Source of the DNA: Pseudomonas sp. Seg1
GTDB taxonomy: Bacteria > Pseudomonadota > Gammaproteobacteria > Pseudomonadales > Pseudomonadaceae
Length of the DNA stretch: 64,000 bases
Direction: 5' to 3'
Assembly (NCBI RefSeq): GCF_018326005.1
Contig: NZ_AP021903.1
Span: 6,197,501 to 6,261,500 of the forward strand
In this document: piece by piece, positions 54,328 to 64,000 of the stretch
How the letters are laid out: every line of letters begins with the position of its first letter
How positions within the stretch are numbered: the first letter of the stretch is position 1
Position numbers and translations under genes: made by a program
Notes under the pieces: model-generated
The model's input: only the letters and a program-made list of their open reading frames with translations
Told to the model about the DNA's origin: nothing
Databases searched by the model: none

Positions 54328-57201
54328 TCAGCGGTAATCATCCACCGGCACGCAAGCGCAAAACAGATTGCGATCCCCATAGACGTTATCCACCCGATTC
54401 ACCGCCGGCCAATATTTGTGCGCCTTGGTATGCGCATCCGGGGTAATGCCCTGCTCGATGCTGTAAGGGCGCTCCCAGACCCCGGTAACATCCGCCAACG
54501 TGTGCGGCGCACGCTTGAGCGGGTTGTCTTCCGCCGGCCAGTTGCCGTTCTGCACCTCGCTGATTTCTGCGCGAATGCTCAACATGGCGCCGATAAAGCG
54601 GTCCAGTTCGGCCTTCGACTCGCTCTCGGTCGGCTCGACCATCAACGTCCCCGGCACCGGGAATGACATGGTCGGCGCATGGAAGCCATAGTCCATCAGG
54701 CGCTTGGCGACATCTTCTTCGCTGATCCCGGTCTGCGCCTTCAGCGGCCGCAGATCAAGAATGCATTCATGCGCCACTCGCCCGTTGCGCCCGGTGTACA
54801 GCACCGGAAACGCGCCGGATAAATGTTGCGCCAAATAGTTTGCCGCCAGAATCGCCACCTCACTGGCATCGGCCAGTTGCGGGCCCATCATGGCGATGTA
54901 CATCCAGCTGATCGGCAGAATACTTGCGCTGCCCCACGGCGCTGCGCTGACCGCACCGTTCTGCGCCAGCGGCCCGTCAATCGGCACCACCGGATGGTTG
55001 GCGACAAATGGCGCCAGATGCGCACGAATGCCGATCGGCCCCATGCCCGGCCCGCCGCCGCCATGGGGAATGCAGAACGTCTTGTGCAGGTTCATGTGCG
55101 ACACGTCGGCGCCGATGTCCGCCGGCCGCGCCAGCCCGACCTGCGCGTTGAGGTTGGCGCCGTCCATGTACACCTGACCGCCGTGCTGGTGGATAACTTC
55201 GCAGATTTCGCTGATGCCCTCCTCGTACACACCATGGGTCGACGGATAGGTCGCCATCAGGCACGACAACCTGGCCCCAGCCTCGGCGGCTTTGGCCTTC
55301 AGATCATCCAGATCGACATTGCCCGCCTCGTCGCACTCGACAATCACCACGCGCATCCCGGCCATCTGCGCCGAGGCCGGGTTGGTACCGTGGGCCGAGG
55401 AAGGAATCAGGCAGATATCCCGCGTCCCCTGCTGGCGGCTCTCGTGATATTTGCGGATCGCCAGCAGCCCGGCGTACTCACCCTGAGCGCCGGAGTTGGG
55501 CTGCATGCAAATCGCATCGAACCCGGTGATCGCGCACAGCCAGCGCTCGAGTTCTTCGATCATCAAGGTGTAACCGACTGCCTGCTCTCGGGGCACAAAC
55601 GGATGCAGGTTGGCGAACTGCGGCCAGGTGATCGGGATCATCTCGCTGGTGGCGTTGAGTTTCATCGTGCAGGAGCCCAGCGGGATCATCGACTGGTTGA
55701 GCGCCAGGTCCTTGTTCTCCAGTTGCTTGAGGTAACGCAGCATCTCGGTTTCGCTGTGATGAGCGTTGAACACCGGATGGCGCAGGTAAGGCGTCTTGCG
55801 CTGGAGGTTGTCGGGAATGCCTGAAACCAGGACTTCAGCATCGAGATCGCCGACGTTTAAACCATGATCGGCACCAAGCAGCACATCGAAGAGTTTTGCG
55901 ACTGTATTTTCATCGCTCGTCTCATCCAGGCTCAGACCGACGCGACCACGGCCGAGGATTCTCAGGTTGATCTGCGCGGCCTGGGCGCTTCCGATGATTG
56001 CGGTTTGCGCGCCGCCAACGTCCAGCGTCAGCGTGTCGAAAAACCGTGCGTTGACCCGTTTGATGCCGTGGCGCTCAAGACCCGCCGCGAGGATGCAGGT
56101 CAGCCGATGTACGCGCTGGGCGATTCGTTTCAAACCTTCCGGCCCGTGGTAAACCGCATAGAAACTGGCCATGTTGGCCAATAACACCTGTGCCGTGCAG
56201 ATATTCGAATTGGCCTTCTCGCGGCGGATATGTTGCTCGCGGGTTTGCAGGGCCATGCGCAGTGCCACGTTGCCCCGGGCATCCTTCGACACGCCAATGA
56301 TCCGCCCGGGAATCGCCCGTTTGTATTCCTCGCGGCTGGCAAAAAATGCCGCGTGCGGCCCACCGTAGCCCATGGGCACGCCGAAACGCTGGGACGAGCC
56401 GAACACCACATCAGCGCCCAATTCACCCGGCGGCGTCAGCAACAACAAACTCAGTAGATCAGTGGCGACGCAGGCCAACGCCTGCTGTGCATGCAGGTGG
56501 TCAATCAGCGGCTGCAAATCAGCGATTTCGCCGTGGGTGTCGGGATATTGCAGCAGTGCGCCGAACACCTGATGCTGCTTCAAGTTATCCACAGCATCGA
56601 TGATCAACTCGAAGCCAAACCCCTCGGCACGGGTCTGCACCACGGAAACGGTTTGCGGATGACAGTTCTCGTCGACAAAAAACAGATTGCTCTTCGACTT
56701 GGCAACGCGCTTGGCCAGTGCCATGGCTTCAGCGGCGGCGGTGGCTTCATCGAGCAACGAAGCGTTAGCCAGTTCGAGGCCGGTGAGGTCGATGGTCATT
56801 TGCTGGAAGTTCAGCAAGGCTTCGAGCCGACCTTGGGCGATCTCCGGTTGATACGGCGTGTACGCGGTGTACCAACCGGGATTTTCCAGCACGTTGCGCA
56901 AGATAACGCTGGGTGTGAGGGTGCCGTGGTAGCCCATGCCGATCAGGCTGGTCCACACCTGATTCTGCTCGGCATACCCGCGCAGTCTGGCCAGTGCGGC
57001 TTGCTCATCCAGCGCCGGCGGCAGATCGAGCGGGCGATTGAAGCGAATGCCCGGCGGCACGGTCTGCTCGATCAGTTCGACCCGGCTGCCGAGACCGAGA
57101 CTGTCGAGCATGGCTTGTTGCTCAGCGGCATCCGGGCCGAGATGACGGCGCAGGAAGGCCTCGGAATCGCGTAACTGGCTCAGGGACGGCAACTGGGACA
57201 T
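54328..57201 (-). CDS. gcvP: Glycine dehydrogenase (decarboxylating), P protein
   Basis: GcvP decarboxylates glycine with PLP and passes the aminomethyl group to the lipoyl arm of GcvH. The 957-aa protein is a single chain of two homologous halves, as in E. coli. The catalytic half has the PLP lysine in [33 protein letters not shown] and the N-terminal half [36 protein letters not shown]. It is the last gene of gcvT-H-P, after a hairpin downstream of gcvH, which may lower its expression. Confidence 0.97.
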   Translation of the reverse strand: MSQLPSLSQLRDSEAFLRRHLGPDAAEQQAMLDSLGLGSRVELIEQTVPPGIRFNRPLDLPPALDEQAALARLRGYAEQNQVWTSLIGMGYHGTLTPSVILRNVLENPGWYTAYTPYQPEIAQGRLEALLNFQQMTIDLTGLELANASLLDEATAAAEAMALAKRVAKSKSNLFFVDENCHPQTVSVVQTRAEGFGFELIIDAVDNLKQHQVFGALLQYPDTHGEIADLQPLIDHLHAQQALACVATDLLSLLLLTPPGELGADVVFGSSQRFGVPMGYGGPHAAFFASREEYKRAIPGRIIGVSKDARGNVALRMALQTREQHIRREKANSNICTAQVLLANMASFYAVYHGPEGLKRIAQRVHRLTCILAAGLERHGIKRVNARFFDTLTLDVGGAQTAIIGSAQAAQINLRILGRGRVGLSLDETSDENTVAKLFDVLLGADHGLNVGDLDAEVLVSGIPDNLQRKTPYLRHPVFNAHHSETEMLRYLKQLENKDLALNQSMIPLGSCTMKLNATSEMIPITWPQFANLHPFVPREQAVGYTLMIEELERWLCAITGFDAICMQPNSGAQGEYAGLLAIRKYHESRQQGTRDICLIPSSAHGTNPASAQMAGMRVVIVECDEAGNVDLDDLKAKAAEAGARLSCLMATYPSTHGVYEEGISEICEVIHQHGGQVYMDGANLNAQVGLARPADIGADVSHMNLHKTFCIPHGGGGPGMGPIGIRAHLAPFVANHPVVPIDGPLAQNGAVSAAPWGSASILPISWMYIAMMGPQLADASEVAILAANYLAQHLSGAFPVLYTGRNGRVAHECILDLRPLKAQTGISEEDVAKRLMDYGFHAPTMSFPVPGTLMVEPTESESKAELDRFIGAMLSIRAEISEVQNGNWPAEDNPLKRAPHTLADVTGVWERPYSIEQGITPDAHTKAHKYWPAVNRVDNVYGDRNLFCACVPVDDYR

Positions 57202-57324
57202 GACGGGCTCTCTCTAGGCTGGCGCTCGGCGTCAATGCAACACGGTCAAACCAGCATAGCAGCCCGTGTCGCAACTCATTTTCAGTACAGACGCCCGCTC
57301 CCACACTGGATTTTCATTGCCCAT

Positions 57325-57351
57325 GAAAAAGCCCCGACGAGTCGGGGCTTT
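57325..57351 (-). terminator. Hairpin/terminator between gcvH and gcvP
   Basis: On the minus strand GCCCCGA, CTCG, TCGGGGC followed by TTTTT, just after the gcvH stop. gcvP, 167 bases further on, must therefore be read through or have its own promoter. Confidence 0.85.
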
Positions 57352-57368
57352 GGGGTATCGCTCGAAGC

Positions 57369-57752
57369 TTATTTGCCGATGGCTGCCTTGTAGGCCGCGG
57401 CATCCAGCAGCTTGTCCAGCTCAGCCTTGTCGCTTGGCTTGAGTTTGAAGATCCAGGCAGCGTACGGCTCGTTGTTCAGTTCTTCCGGCGAGTTGGCCAG
57501 TTCTTCGTTGACCGCGATCACTTCTCCGCCAACTGGGGAGTAGATGTCGGAAGCCGCCTTCACCGATTCAACAACACCTGCTGCATCACCGGCAGCAAAC
57601 ACTTTGCCGACCTCAGCCAGTTCAACGAACACCACATCACCCAGCGCTTCCTGCGCGTGATCACTGATGCCCACAGTGACGGTGCCGTCAGCTTCCAGAC
57701 GTGCCCATTCGTGACTTTCGGCAAAACGCAGTTCGGCAGGGATATCGCTCAT
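57369..57752 (-). CDS. gcvH: Glycine cleavage system H protein
   Basis: The 127-aa carrier protein holds the lipoate on Lys65 in [17 protein letters not shown], flanked by the standard [41 protein letters not shown] N-terminal half (here VELAEVGK). I use ATG 57752 ([10 protein letters not shown]), 47 bases after gcvT; the longer open frame overlaps gcvT. It shuttles the aminomethyl group from GcvP to GcvT. Confidence 0.96.
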   Translation of the reverse strand: MSDIPAELRFAESHEWARLEADGTVTVGISDHAQEALGDVVFVELAEVGKVFAAGDAAGVVESVKAASDIYSPVGGEVIAVNEELANSPEELNNEPYAAWIFKLKPSDKAELDKLLDAAAYKAAIGK

Positions 57753-57799
57753 CTTCGGTGTCCTCAAGAAATTGTCAGCGGTCTGCCCGCCGGAAAAGG

Positions 57800-58882
57800 T
57801 TAGATCAAAGTTTTGCCGTGGCGCACGAAGGTCGGTTTGACCACGCGTACCGGGTACCACTTGCCACGGATTTCCACTTCGGCGCGGTCGGCGGTGGCCA
57901 TCGGAACACGCGCCAGGGCAATCGATTTGCTTAGCGTAGGAGAGAAACTACCACTGGTGATCTCCCCTTCGCCAACATCGGCGATGCGAACCACCTGATG
58001 AGCACGCAAAACACCGCGTTCTTCGAGCACCAGACCGACCAGTTTGTGCGCAACACCCGCGGCTTTTTCCGCCTCCAGCGCGGCGCGGCCGATGAACTGG
58101 CGCGAGGCCGGTTCCCAGGCAATGCTCCAGGCCATGTTCGAGGCGAGCGGCGAAACGTCCTGATGAATGTCTTGACCGTAGAGGTTCATCCCGGCCTCAA
58201 CCCGCAAGGTGTCGCGGGCACCAAGGCCGATCGGCGAAATGCCGGCACCGACCAGATCGTTGAAAAACGCTGGAGCCTGATCAGCCGGCAAGGCGATTTC
58301 CAGACCGTCTTCACCGGTGTAACCGGTACGGGCGATGAACCAGTCGCCGTCGGCGTGCGCTTCGAAAGGTTTGAGCTGCTGGATCAGCGAGGCGCGGGAC
58401 TGGGTGACCAGTTCGGCAATCTTGTGCCGGGCCTGCGGGCCTTGAATGGCGAGCATGGCCAGTTCGGAGCGCTCGTGCAGCTGCACGTCGTAACCGCCCA
58501 CTTGCGCATTCATCCAGGCCAGGTCCTGATCGCGGGTGGAGGCGTTGAACACCAGCCGATAACCGTCCTCGAGACGGTAGACGATCATGTCGTCGACGAT
58601 GCCACCGCGCTCGTTGAGCATGGTGCTGTACAACGCACGGCCGGGGTTGTGCAGGCGTTCGACATCATTGGCCAGCAAATACTGCAGCCAGGCTTTGGCC
58701 TGAACACCGGTGACATCAATTACGGTCATGTGGGAAACATCGAACACCCCGCAATCGCGGCGCACTTCGTGGTGCTCCTCGACCTGCGAGCCGTAATGCA
58801 GTGGCATGTCCCAACCGCCAAAATCGACCATCTTCGCGCCGAGGGCGAGATGCAGGTCATACAGAGGCGTACGCTGTCCCAT
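57800..58882 (-). CDS. gcvT: Glycine cleavage system aminomethyltransferase T protein
   Basis: GcvT transfers the one-carbon unit from the H-protein arm to tetrahydrofolate and releases ammonia. The 360-aa protein begins [37 protein letters not shown] and contains [12 protein letters not shown] and [20 protein letters not shown], the folate-binding signature. ATG 58882 is preceded by GAAGGAGAAACCC. It is the first gene of gcvT-H-P. I looked for a glycine riboswitch in the 155-base leader and did not see the consensus. Confidence 0.96.
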   Translation of the reverse strand: MGQRTPLYDLHLALGAKMVDFGGWDMPLHYGSQVEEHHEVRRDCGVFDVSHMTVIDVTGVQAKAWLQYLLANDVERLHNPGRALYSTMLNERGGIVDDMIVYRLEDGYRLVFNASTRDQDLAWMNAQVGGYDVQLHERSELAMLAIQGPQARHKIAELVTQSRASLIQQLKPFEAHADGDWFIARTGYTGEDGLEIALPADQAPAFFNDLVGAGISPIGLGARDTLRVEAGMNLYGQDIHQDVSPLASNMAWSIAWEPASRQFIGRAALEAEKAAGVAHKLVGLVLEERGVLRAHQVVRIADVGEGEITSGSFSPTLSKSIALARVPMATADRAEVEIRGKWYPVRVVKPTFVRHGKTLI

Positions 58883-59037
58883 GGGTTTCTCCTTCCGGGC
58901 GTGGCGAAGGTGCGGACAGCCGCTGCACGGGTGAAAGCCTTGAAATAGAAGGCTCTCAGCCGATTCCAGCGAACAGATCTGTCAGACGAACCGCACCGAA
59001 TGCCGCGCATTGTAGCCGCATGATTCAGGACTCACTA

Positions 59038-60654
59038 CTAAGTGTTTCGGTGCGCCGAGCGGCGGATCAGTCCGATAACCGGCAATAAACCGACCAGAAC
59101 CAGAGTCAGCGCTGGCAACGATGCCCGCGCCCATTCGCCTTCGCTGGTCATTTCAAAGATGCGCACGGCCAGCGTGTCCCAGCCAAACGGGCGCATCAGC
59201 AGGGTCGCGGGCATTTCCTTGAGGACATCGACGAACACCAGCAACGCCGCGCTCAACGTGCCGGGCAGCAACAGTGGCAGATACACTTTGAAAAACAGTC
59301 GCGGCCCACTGACACCCAGGCTACGTGCCGCTTCGGGCAAAGACGGCCGTATACGCGCCAAGCTGTTTTCCAGCGGGCCGTAGGCGACAGCGATGAAGCG
59401 CACCAGATAAGCCATCAGCAACGCCGCCAGACTGCCCAGCAGCAAGGGTTTGCCGGCGCCACCGAGCCAGCCCGAAAGCGGGATCACCAGTTCGCGATCC
59501 AGATAACTGAACGCCAGCATGATCGAGACCGCCAGCACCGAGCCCGGCAAGGCGTAGCCAAGATTGGCCAGACTGACGCCGGAACGGATCGCCGGAGTCG
59601 GTGCCAAGCGTCGGGCAAACGCCAGCAACAACGCGACGCTGACGGTGATCAACGCGGCCATGCCGCCCAGATACAGGGTGTGGACGATCAGCCCGGCGTA
59701 ACGCTCATCGAGATCGAAACGGCCGCGCTGCCAGAACCAGACGAGCAGCTGCAGCATCGGAATGACGAAAGCGCAGGCGAAGACCAATCCGCACCAGCTC
59801 ATCGCCGCGAGCGCCTTGAATCCACGCAGGTGGTACAGCGCCTTGACCCGTGGCCGCTCGTTGCCCGCCCGATTGGCCCCGCGTGCGCGGCGTTCGCCGT
59901 ACAGCACCAGCATCACCACCAGCAACAACAGGCTGGCCAGTTGCGCCGCGCTCGGCAGGCTGAAGAAGCCGTACCAGGTTTTGTAGATGGCCGTGGTGAA
60001 GGTGTCGAAGTTGAACACCGAGACTGCGCCGAAATCCGCCAGGGTCTCCATCAGCGCCAGCGCTACACCGGCGCCGATCGCCGGCCGCGCCATCGGCAAC
60101 GCAACGCGCCAGAACGCTTGCCACGGCGATTGCCCGAGCACCCGTGCGGCTTCCATCAGGCCTTTGCCCTGAGCAAGAAACGCGCTGCGCGCCAGCAGGT
60201 AAACGTAGGGATAGAAGACCAGCACCAACACCACGATCACACCGCCGGTGGAGCGCACTCGCGGTAGCCGCAGGCCCGTGCCGAACCATTCACGCAGCAG
60301 CGTTTGCACGGGGCCGGCGAAATCCAGCAGGCCGACGAAAACGAAGGCCAGTACGTAGGCCGGGATGGCGAACGGCAGCATCAGCGCCCAGTCGAGCCAG
60401 CGCCGCCCAGGGAATTCGCAGAGGCTGGTCAGCCAGGCGAGGCTGACACCGAGTAGCGTCACGCCGACACCGACGCCGAGCACCAGGGTCAGGGTGTTAC
60501 CCAACAGGCGCGGCATCTGGGTTTCCCACAGGTGCGACCAGATCTGCTGATCGATGGTCTGCCAGGAGAGCAACAGGACACTCAGGGGCAACAGCACCAG
60601 CGAGGCAATGGCGAAGACAATGGGATACCAGCGGCGTTGGGCAGGGTGGGCCAC
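59038..60654 (-). CDS. Ferric iron ABC transporter permease (FbpB/SfuB type)
   Basis: The 538-aa protein is a fused permease with two six-helix halves, each with an EAA loop: EAARVLGQSPWQAFWRVALPMARPAIGAG and EAARSLGVSGPRLFFKVYLPLLLPGTLSA. This is the FbpB/SfuB layout for periplasmic-binding-protein-dependent Fe3+ uptake. The binding protein is encoded upstream, 255 bases away across a repeat; no ATPase gene lies between or after. It presumably uses an ATPase encoded elsewhere. Confidence 0.9.
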   Translation of the reverse strand: MAHPAQRRWYPIVFAIASLVLLPLSVLLLSWQTIDQQIWSHLWETQMPRLLGNTLTLVLGVGVGVTLLGVSLAWLTSLCEFPGRRWLDWALMLPFAIPAYVLAFVFVGLLDFAGPVQTLLREWFGTGLRLPRVRSTGGVIVVLVLVFYPYVYLLARSAFLAQGKGLMEAARVLGQSPWQAFWRVALPMARPAIGAGVALALMETLADFGAVSVFNFDTFTTAIYKTWYGFFSLPSAAQLASLLLLVVMLVLYGERRARGANRAGNERPRVKALYHLRGFKALAAMSWCGLVFACAFVIPMLQLLVWFWQRGRFDLDERYAGLIVHTLYLGGMAALITVSVALLLAFARRLAPTPAIRSGVSLANLGYALPGSVLAVSIMLAFSYLDRELVIPLSGWLGGAGKPLLLGSLAALLMAYLVRFIAVAYGPLENSLARIRPSLPEAARSLGVSGPRLFFKVYLPLLLPGTLSAALLVFVDVLKEMPATLLMRPFGWDTLAVRIFEMTSEGEWARASLPALTLVLVGLLPVIGLIRRSAHRNT

Positions 60655-60714
60655 TTTTGAATCTCTGGAGGGATTGGGGTGTTCTTGGGATTAGGGTTTC
60701 AGGTTGAGATTGCT

Positions 60715-60877
60715 GCCCTCACCCTAACCCTCTCCCGGGGGGAGAGGGGACTGACCGAGGTGCTCATGCAAGCTACATCGACCTGAAACATCGAGTCGAA
60801 CTCAGGATTTGAATCCAACTCAGATCGGCTCCCTTTTCCCCCTCTCCCTTGGGGAGAGGGCTGGGGTGAGGGGCTGG
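60715..60877. repeat. Inverted 'ccctcaccctaaccctctccc' repeat pair
   Basis: CCCTCACCCTAACCCTCTCC (about 60716-60735) followed by GGGGAGAGGGG faces CCCTCTCCCTTGGGGAGAGGGCTGGGGTGAGGGG (about 60839-60872). This C/G-rich palindromic repeat is widespread in gamma-proteobacteria. It fills the gap between the iron-binding-protein gene and the permease gene of one transporter. Confidence 0.83.
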
Positions 60878-60909
60878 ATCTTGAAGCAGACAAATATATC
60901 GAAAAAGCC

Positions 60910-61914
60910 TCAGTTCCAACCCGCCCGATCCATCATCCGGATCGCCTCGGCCTGACGCTTGCCCGCCACTTCCACTGGCAAGGTATCAGCGACAAACTGG
61001 CCCCAGGCCGCCACTTCTTCCGATGGTTTCACCGCCGGGTTGGCCGGGAATTCCTGGTTCACGTCGGCGAAAATCTTCTGCGCCTCAGGCGTGGTCATCC
61101 ACTCGACCAGGGCTTTGGCCGCTTCCGGGTGCGGTGCATGCTTGGTCAGGCCGATCCCCGATAGATTGACGTGCACGCCGCGATCCGCCTGGTTCGGCCA
61201 GAACAGTTTCACCGGCAGATCCGGTTTCTGCTTGTGCAGTCGACCGTAGTAGTAAGTGTTGACGATGCCAACGTCGCACTGGCCGGCGTTGATCGCCTCA
61301 AGCACCGCGACGTCATCGGAGAACACGTCGGTGGACAGGTTGTTGACCCAGCCTTTGAGGATTTTCTCGGTTTTCTCGGCGCCGTGGACTTCGATCATGG
61401 TCGCGGTCAGCGACTGGTTGTAGACCTTCTTCGCCGTGCGCAGGCACAGGCGCCCTTCCCAGTTCTTGTCGGCCAGCGCTTCGTAGGTGGTCAGTTCACC
61501 CGGTTTCACCCGCTCGGTGGAATAGGCGATGGTCCGCGCACGCAGGCTCAGGCCAGTCCACGCATGGCTGGACGAGCGATATTGCAAAGGAATGTTGGCG
61601 TCGATGGTTTTCGACGTAAACGGCTGGAGGATGCCCATCTGCTCGGCCTGCCAGAGGTTGCCGGCATCGACAGTCAGCAGCAGGTCGGCGGTGGCGTTCT
61701 CGCCTTCGGCCTTGATGCGCTGCATCAGCGGCGCTTCCTTGTCGGTGATGAACTTGATCTTCACCCCGGTCTTGGCGGTGTAAGCATCGAACACTGGCTT
61801 GATCAGCTCATCGATGCGCGAGGAGTAAACCACCACCTCGTCGGCGGCCTGGGCAGTGGTACTGCCAATCAGGGTCAAGGCCAGTGCGGTCAGAAGACGC
61901 TTGGGTGCCAACAT
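60910..61914 (-). CDS. Fe(3+) ABC transporter periplasmic binding protein (FbpA/SfuA type)
   Basis: The 334-aa protein has a signal peptide ([20 protein letters not shown], cleaved near residue 23) and the mature start [34 protein letters not shown]. The paired iron-binding tyrosines of the FbpA family are seen in [42 protein letters not shown] follows as expected. It captures ferric iron in the periplasm for the downstream permease. Confidence 0.93.
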   Translation of the reverse strand: MLAPKRLLTALALTLIGSTTAQAADEVVVYSSRIDELIKPVFDAYTAKTGVKIKFITDKEAPLMQRIKAEGENATADLLLTVDAGNLWQAEQMGILQPFTSKTIDANIPLQYRSSSHAWTGLSLRARTIAYSTERVKPGELTTYEALADKNWEGRLCLRTAKKVYNQSLTATMIEVHGAEKTEKILKGWVNNLSTDVFSDDVAVLEAINAGQCDVGIVNTYYYGRLHKQKPDLPVKLFWPNQADRGVHVNLSGIGLTKHAPHPEAAKALVEWMTTPEAQKIFADVNQEFPANPAVKPSEEVAAWGQFVADTLPVEVAGKRQAEAIRMMDRAGWN

Positions 61915-62035
61915 GGGAGTGGTCTCTCGGTCGGAAAATGTGGGCCAAATGATAAGGACTCACATTTACCAGCTCAATCGATCACTGTTCGAAGGAGTTA
62001 CCAGATGTTGCACAGCGTGTTTTTGTAGTGGCTTC

Positions 62036-62144
62036 ACCGACGCCATTGCGGGCAAGCCCGCTCCCACAGGGTCTTCGGGTGTACACAACATTGATGTTTC
62101 ACACCGACCACTGTGGGAGCGGGCTTGCCCGCGAAGAGGCCATC
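62036..62144. repeat. REP doublet, 'gcgggcttgcccgc' family
   Basis: CCATTGCGGGCAAGCCCGCT (about 62043-62062) and AGCGGGCTTGCCCGCGA (about 62119-62135) flank about 55 bases. It lies between the ubiI stop and the iron-binding-protein promoter. The rest of 61915-62160 shows no gene. Confidence 0.87.
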
Positions 62145-62160
62145 AGCCTCAATGAAAATG

Positions 62161-63384
62161 TCAGGCTTTAGCGAGCGCGGGAATATCACCGGTCAAGCCG
62201 AGGGCTTCACGCACAAATAACGCTTTCGCCTCGGGCATCTGCTCGACCAGTTTCAAACCCGTGTTACGCAACCAGCGCAACGGCAGCGGATCTGCCTGGA
62301 ACAATCGCTCAAACCCTTCCATCGCCGCCATCAGCGCCAGATTGTGCGGCATGCGTCGACGCTCGTAGCGGCTCAGGACCTTCACGTCCGCCAGTCGCTC
62401 ACCGCGCTCGTTCGCTTGCAGCAGCACTTCGGCCAACACCGCCGCGTCGAGGAAGCCCAGGTTCACACCCTGCCCCGCCAAAGGGTGAATGGTGTGCGCA
62501 GCGTCGCCAATCAGCGCCAGCCCTTCAGCCACGTAACGCTTGGCATGCCGCTGACGCAGCGGCACGCACAGACGTGGGTCGGCACTGACGACCTCGCCCA
62601 GACAACCTTCAAACGCACGCTCCAGCTCACGGCAGAAGTCCGCCTCATCCAGCTTCATCAAGCGCTCGGCCTCGCTCGGCGTGGTCGACCAGACGATCGA
62701 GCACCAATCCTGCTGGCCGTCGCGCTCCAGCGGCAGAAACGCCAGCGGGCCGTGATCGGTGAAGCGTTGCCACGCGGTCATCTGATGCGGTTTGCTGCTA
62801 CGCACGCTGGTGACAATGGCGTGATGCAGGTAATCCCATTCGCGGGTGGCCACGCCGGTCAGGCGGCGTACGGCCGAATTGGCGCCATCCGCTGCGATCA
62901 CCAGTGGCGCACGCAATTGCCGACCATCGGCCAGCGTCAGCAGCCAGTCATCGCCCGAGCGACGCATCTGTTCCAGTCGCGCATTGGCCAGCATGCCCAG
63001 ATCGCAATCGTGCAAACGGTCGAGCAAGGCATCCTGGACCACGCGGTTCTCGACGATATGGCCGAGCACCTCGGCGTGCACGCTGCTCGCCGAGAAATGA
63101 ATCTGCCCGGTGCCACTGCCGTCCCACACGTGCATGTCGGTGTACGGACTGCTGCGCCGCTTGGCGATGCCGTCCCACACGCCGAGGCGTTCGAGGATTC
63201 GCTGGCTGGCCGCCGACAGCGCACTGACACGCGGTTCAAACGCCGCGTCGGCATCGAACGGTTTCACGCTCAACGGGCTGCCGTCGAGCAGCAATACTTC
63301 CAGCCCGCTGTCCTGCAACGCCAGCGCGAGGGCGCTGCCGACCATTCCGGCTCCGACAATCAGCAGATCTGCGCGCATTTCCAT
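62161..63384 (-). CDS. ubiI: UbiH/UbiI-family FAD-dependent ubiquinone-biosynthesis hydroxylase
   Basis: The 407-aa flavoprotein monooxygenase has the FAD-binding DLLIVGAGMVGSALALALQDSG (residues 5-26), the DG motif in PLVIAADGANSAVRRLTG and the GDAAHTIHPLAGQGVNLGFLDAAVLAEVL signature. It belongs to the VisC/UbiI/UbiH group that hydroxylates the ubiquinone ring. ubiH is just upstream, so this second copy is most likely UbiI (C5 hydroxylase). It ends in a REP region. The exact ring position cannot be proved from the sequence. Confidence 0.88.
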   Translation of the reverse strand: MEMRADLLIVGAGMVGSALALALQDSGLEVLLLDGSPLSVKPFDADAAFEPRVSALSAASQRILERLGVWDGIAKRRSSPYTDMHVWDGSGTGQIHFSASSVHAEVLGHIVENRVVQDALLDRLHDCDLGMLANARLEQMRRSGDDWLLTLADGRQLRAPLVIAADGANSAVRRLTGVATREWDYLHHAIVTSVRSSKPHQMTAWQRFTDHGPLAFLPLERDGQQDWCSIVWSTTPSEAERLMKLDEADFCRELERAFEGCLGEVVSADPRLCVPLRQRHAKRYVAEGLALIGDAAHTIHPLAGQGVNLGFLDAAVLAEVLLQANERGERLADVKVLSRYERRRMPHNLALMAAMEGFERLFQADPLPLRWLRNTGLKLVEQMPEAKALFVREALGLTGDIPALAKA

Positions 63385-63387
63385 GCT

Positions 63388-63873
63388 TTAAGCCTGTCTC
63401 GCTTGCGGCTTGAGCCGCACGTAAAGGGTTTTACCGACCCGCGCCACAAGGTTGCCGGCGCCGTCATGAATGTCGACCTGCAACTGCGGCAGGTATTTCT
63501 CGCCACTGGCGGTCTGCCGGCGGATCTCGTCGAGCAAGGTCTCGTCGATGCTGAAGCGGGCGAATACCGGGCCTTTGCCCGGCGCAATGAAATCGATGTC
63601 GGCCGCCTTGTCCCAGACGATGTACCGCGAACCGAGGTTTTCCATCAGCATCAGCATGAAAAACGGATCAACCATCGAATACAGACTGCCGCCGAACTGG
63701 GTACCGACGTAGTTGCGGTTATACCAGCCCAGGCCCATCGACACCTGAATGTCGCGGAAGTCGTCGCTGATATGTCGAACCCGTACACCGGCGCCGAGGT
63801 AAGGCGGATAGAACGTCATCACCCAGCGCATCAAGCGCGCTTTGCCAAATCTGGCGGTCAACCCCTTAAGCAT
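63388..63873 (-). CDS. DUF4442-family hotdog-fold protein
   Basis: The 161-aa protein matches the DUF4442 / YiiD-C-like hotdog family: FYPPYLGAGVRVRHISDDFRDIQVSMGLGWYNRNYVGTQFGGSLYSMVDPFFMLML. These resemble thioesterases. The ATG at 63873 overlaps the ubiH stop by eight bases (ATGCTTAA), so it is translationally coupled, and ubiI follows 3 bases after its stop. As I recall, the same order is kept in P. aeruginosa (PA5221-PA5223). A role with acyl or quinone intermediates is plausible only from context. Confidence 0.86.
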   Translation of the reverse strand: MLKGLTARFGKARLMRWVMTFYPPYLGAGVRVRHISDDFRDIQVSMGLGWYNRNYVGTQFGGSLYSMVDPFFMLMLMENLGSRYIVWDKAADIDFIAPGKGPVFARFSIDETLLDEIRRQTASGEKYLPQLQVDIHDGAGNLVARVGKTLYVRLKPQARQA

Positions 63874-64000
63874 CCGGTCGGGTTCCCAACCCCATCGCCT
63901 GACGAGCAAACCAGCGCTTGGCTGGCGGCAACAGATCGAGGCCGAGCAGACCGATATTACGGCCCAGCGAAACCAGCGGTTGCGTGCTGCCGAACAAGCG
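63866..64000 (-). CDS. ubiH: UbiH 3' end (partial, runs off the window)
   Basis: The last 44 codons read RLFGSTQPLVSLGRNIGLLGLDLLPPAKRWFARQAMGLGTRPDA and stop at TAA 63866-63868. This is the usual C-terminal end of UbiH/UbiF-type hydroxylases in pseudomonads (GLLGLDLLPPAKRWFARQAMGL). The start lies beyond 64000. It is the upstream partner of the DUF4442 gene and ubiI. Confidence 0.82.
   Translation of the reverse strand, partial: RLFGSTQPLVSLGRNIGLLGLDLLPPAKRWFARQAMGLGTRPDA

Noticed and set aside
58883..59037. Glycine riboswitch in the gcvT leader
   Set aside because: I looked for the tandem aptamer consensus on the minus strand and saw neither conserved core; GGCTGAGAGCC is only a local hairpin.

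Overview
The window looks like a chromosome segment of a fluorescent-group Pseudomonas. Three things suggest this: high GC with long antisense shadow frames; many REP/REPIN repeats of the kinds typical of P. fluorescens relatives; and gene order that, as I recall it, follows P. aeruginosa and P. putida in blocks (ptsP-rppH, serA, hacB, the spu operon, the lsfA-ssu sulfur cluster, argA-argE, gcvT-H-P, ubiH-ubiI). Almost everything is core metabolism and transport. I saw no phage, integrase, IS transposase, CRISPR array, rRNA or tRNA.

Layout. 0-8.5 kb: ptsP and rppH, a HAD phosphatase, a coupled membrane operon (DUF2269 / SDR-DoxX / DUF2269), ilvA and rpiA. 8.6-24 kb: two tandem SdiA-regulated-type proteins; an FAH-family enzyme and a D-2-hydroxyglutarate dehydrogenase divergent from serA; small periplasmic proteins; a DUF523 / 2OG-Fe(II) oxygenase pair; an alpha/beta hydrolase; a thioredoxin-like DUF6436 protein; the penicillin-acylase-family AHL acylase hacB; and a GlxA-type regulator divergent from an HD-domain protein. 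24-34.7 kb: the polyamine locus spuB-C-D-E-F-G-H with divergent spuI. At the spuA position there is only a truncated, decayed remnant. 34.9-36.5 kb: a TetR regulator and a type I pantothenate kinase (coaA), unexpected for Pseudomonas.

36.6-45.4 kb is a sulfur-starvation island: ssuE-A-D-C-B-F for alkanesulfonates, the 1-Cys peroxiredoxin lsfA, an OprD-family porin and a lone tauA without tauBCD. AT-rich motifs (AAAAAGAAT, TTTATTCATT) recur in its promoters. 45.5-50 kb: argA, argE, a CYTH-CHAD triphosphatase and an Lrp regulator. 50.5-54.2 kb: an unknown 112-aa protein, an orphan GspE/PulE ATPase, an unknown membrane protein and a DUF2388 protein. 54.3-59 kb: the glycine cleavage operon gcvT-H-P. 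59-62 kb: a ferric-iron ABC permease and binding protein without a nearby ATPase. 62-64 kb: ubiI, a DUF4442 hotdog protein and the 3' end of ubiH.

Functionally the window joins nitrogen and polyamine use (PtsP, Spu, ArgA/E), one-carbon and serine metabolism (SerA, D2HGDH, Gcv) and sulfonate scavenging. The most notable signals are the spuA remnant, the partial tau cluster, the shared sulfur-promoter motifs, the DUF2269/SDR-DoxX cassette, the type I CoaA and the dense REP families, one of which supplies the argE stop codon. Product names rest on recognising protein sequences by eye; no database search was possible.
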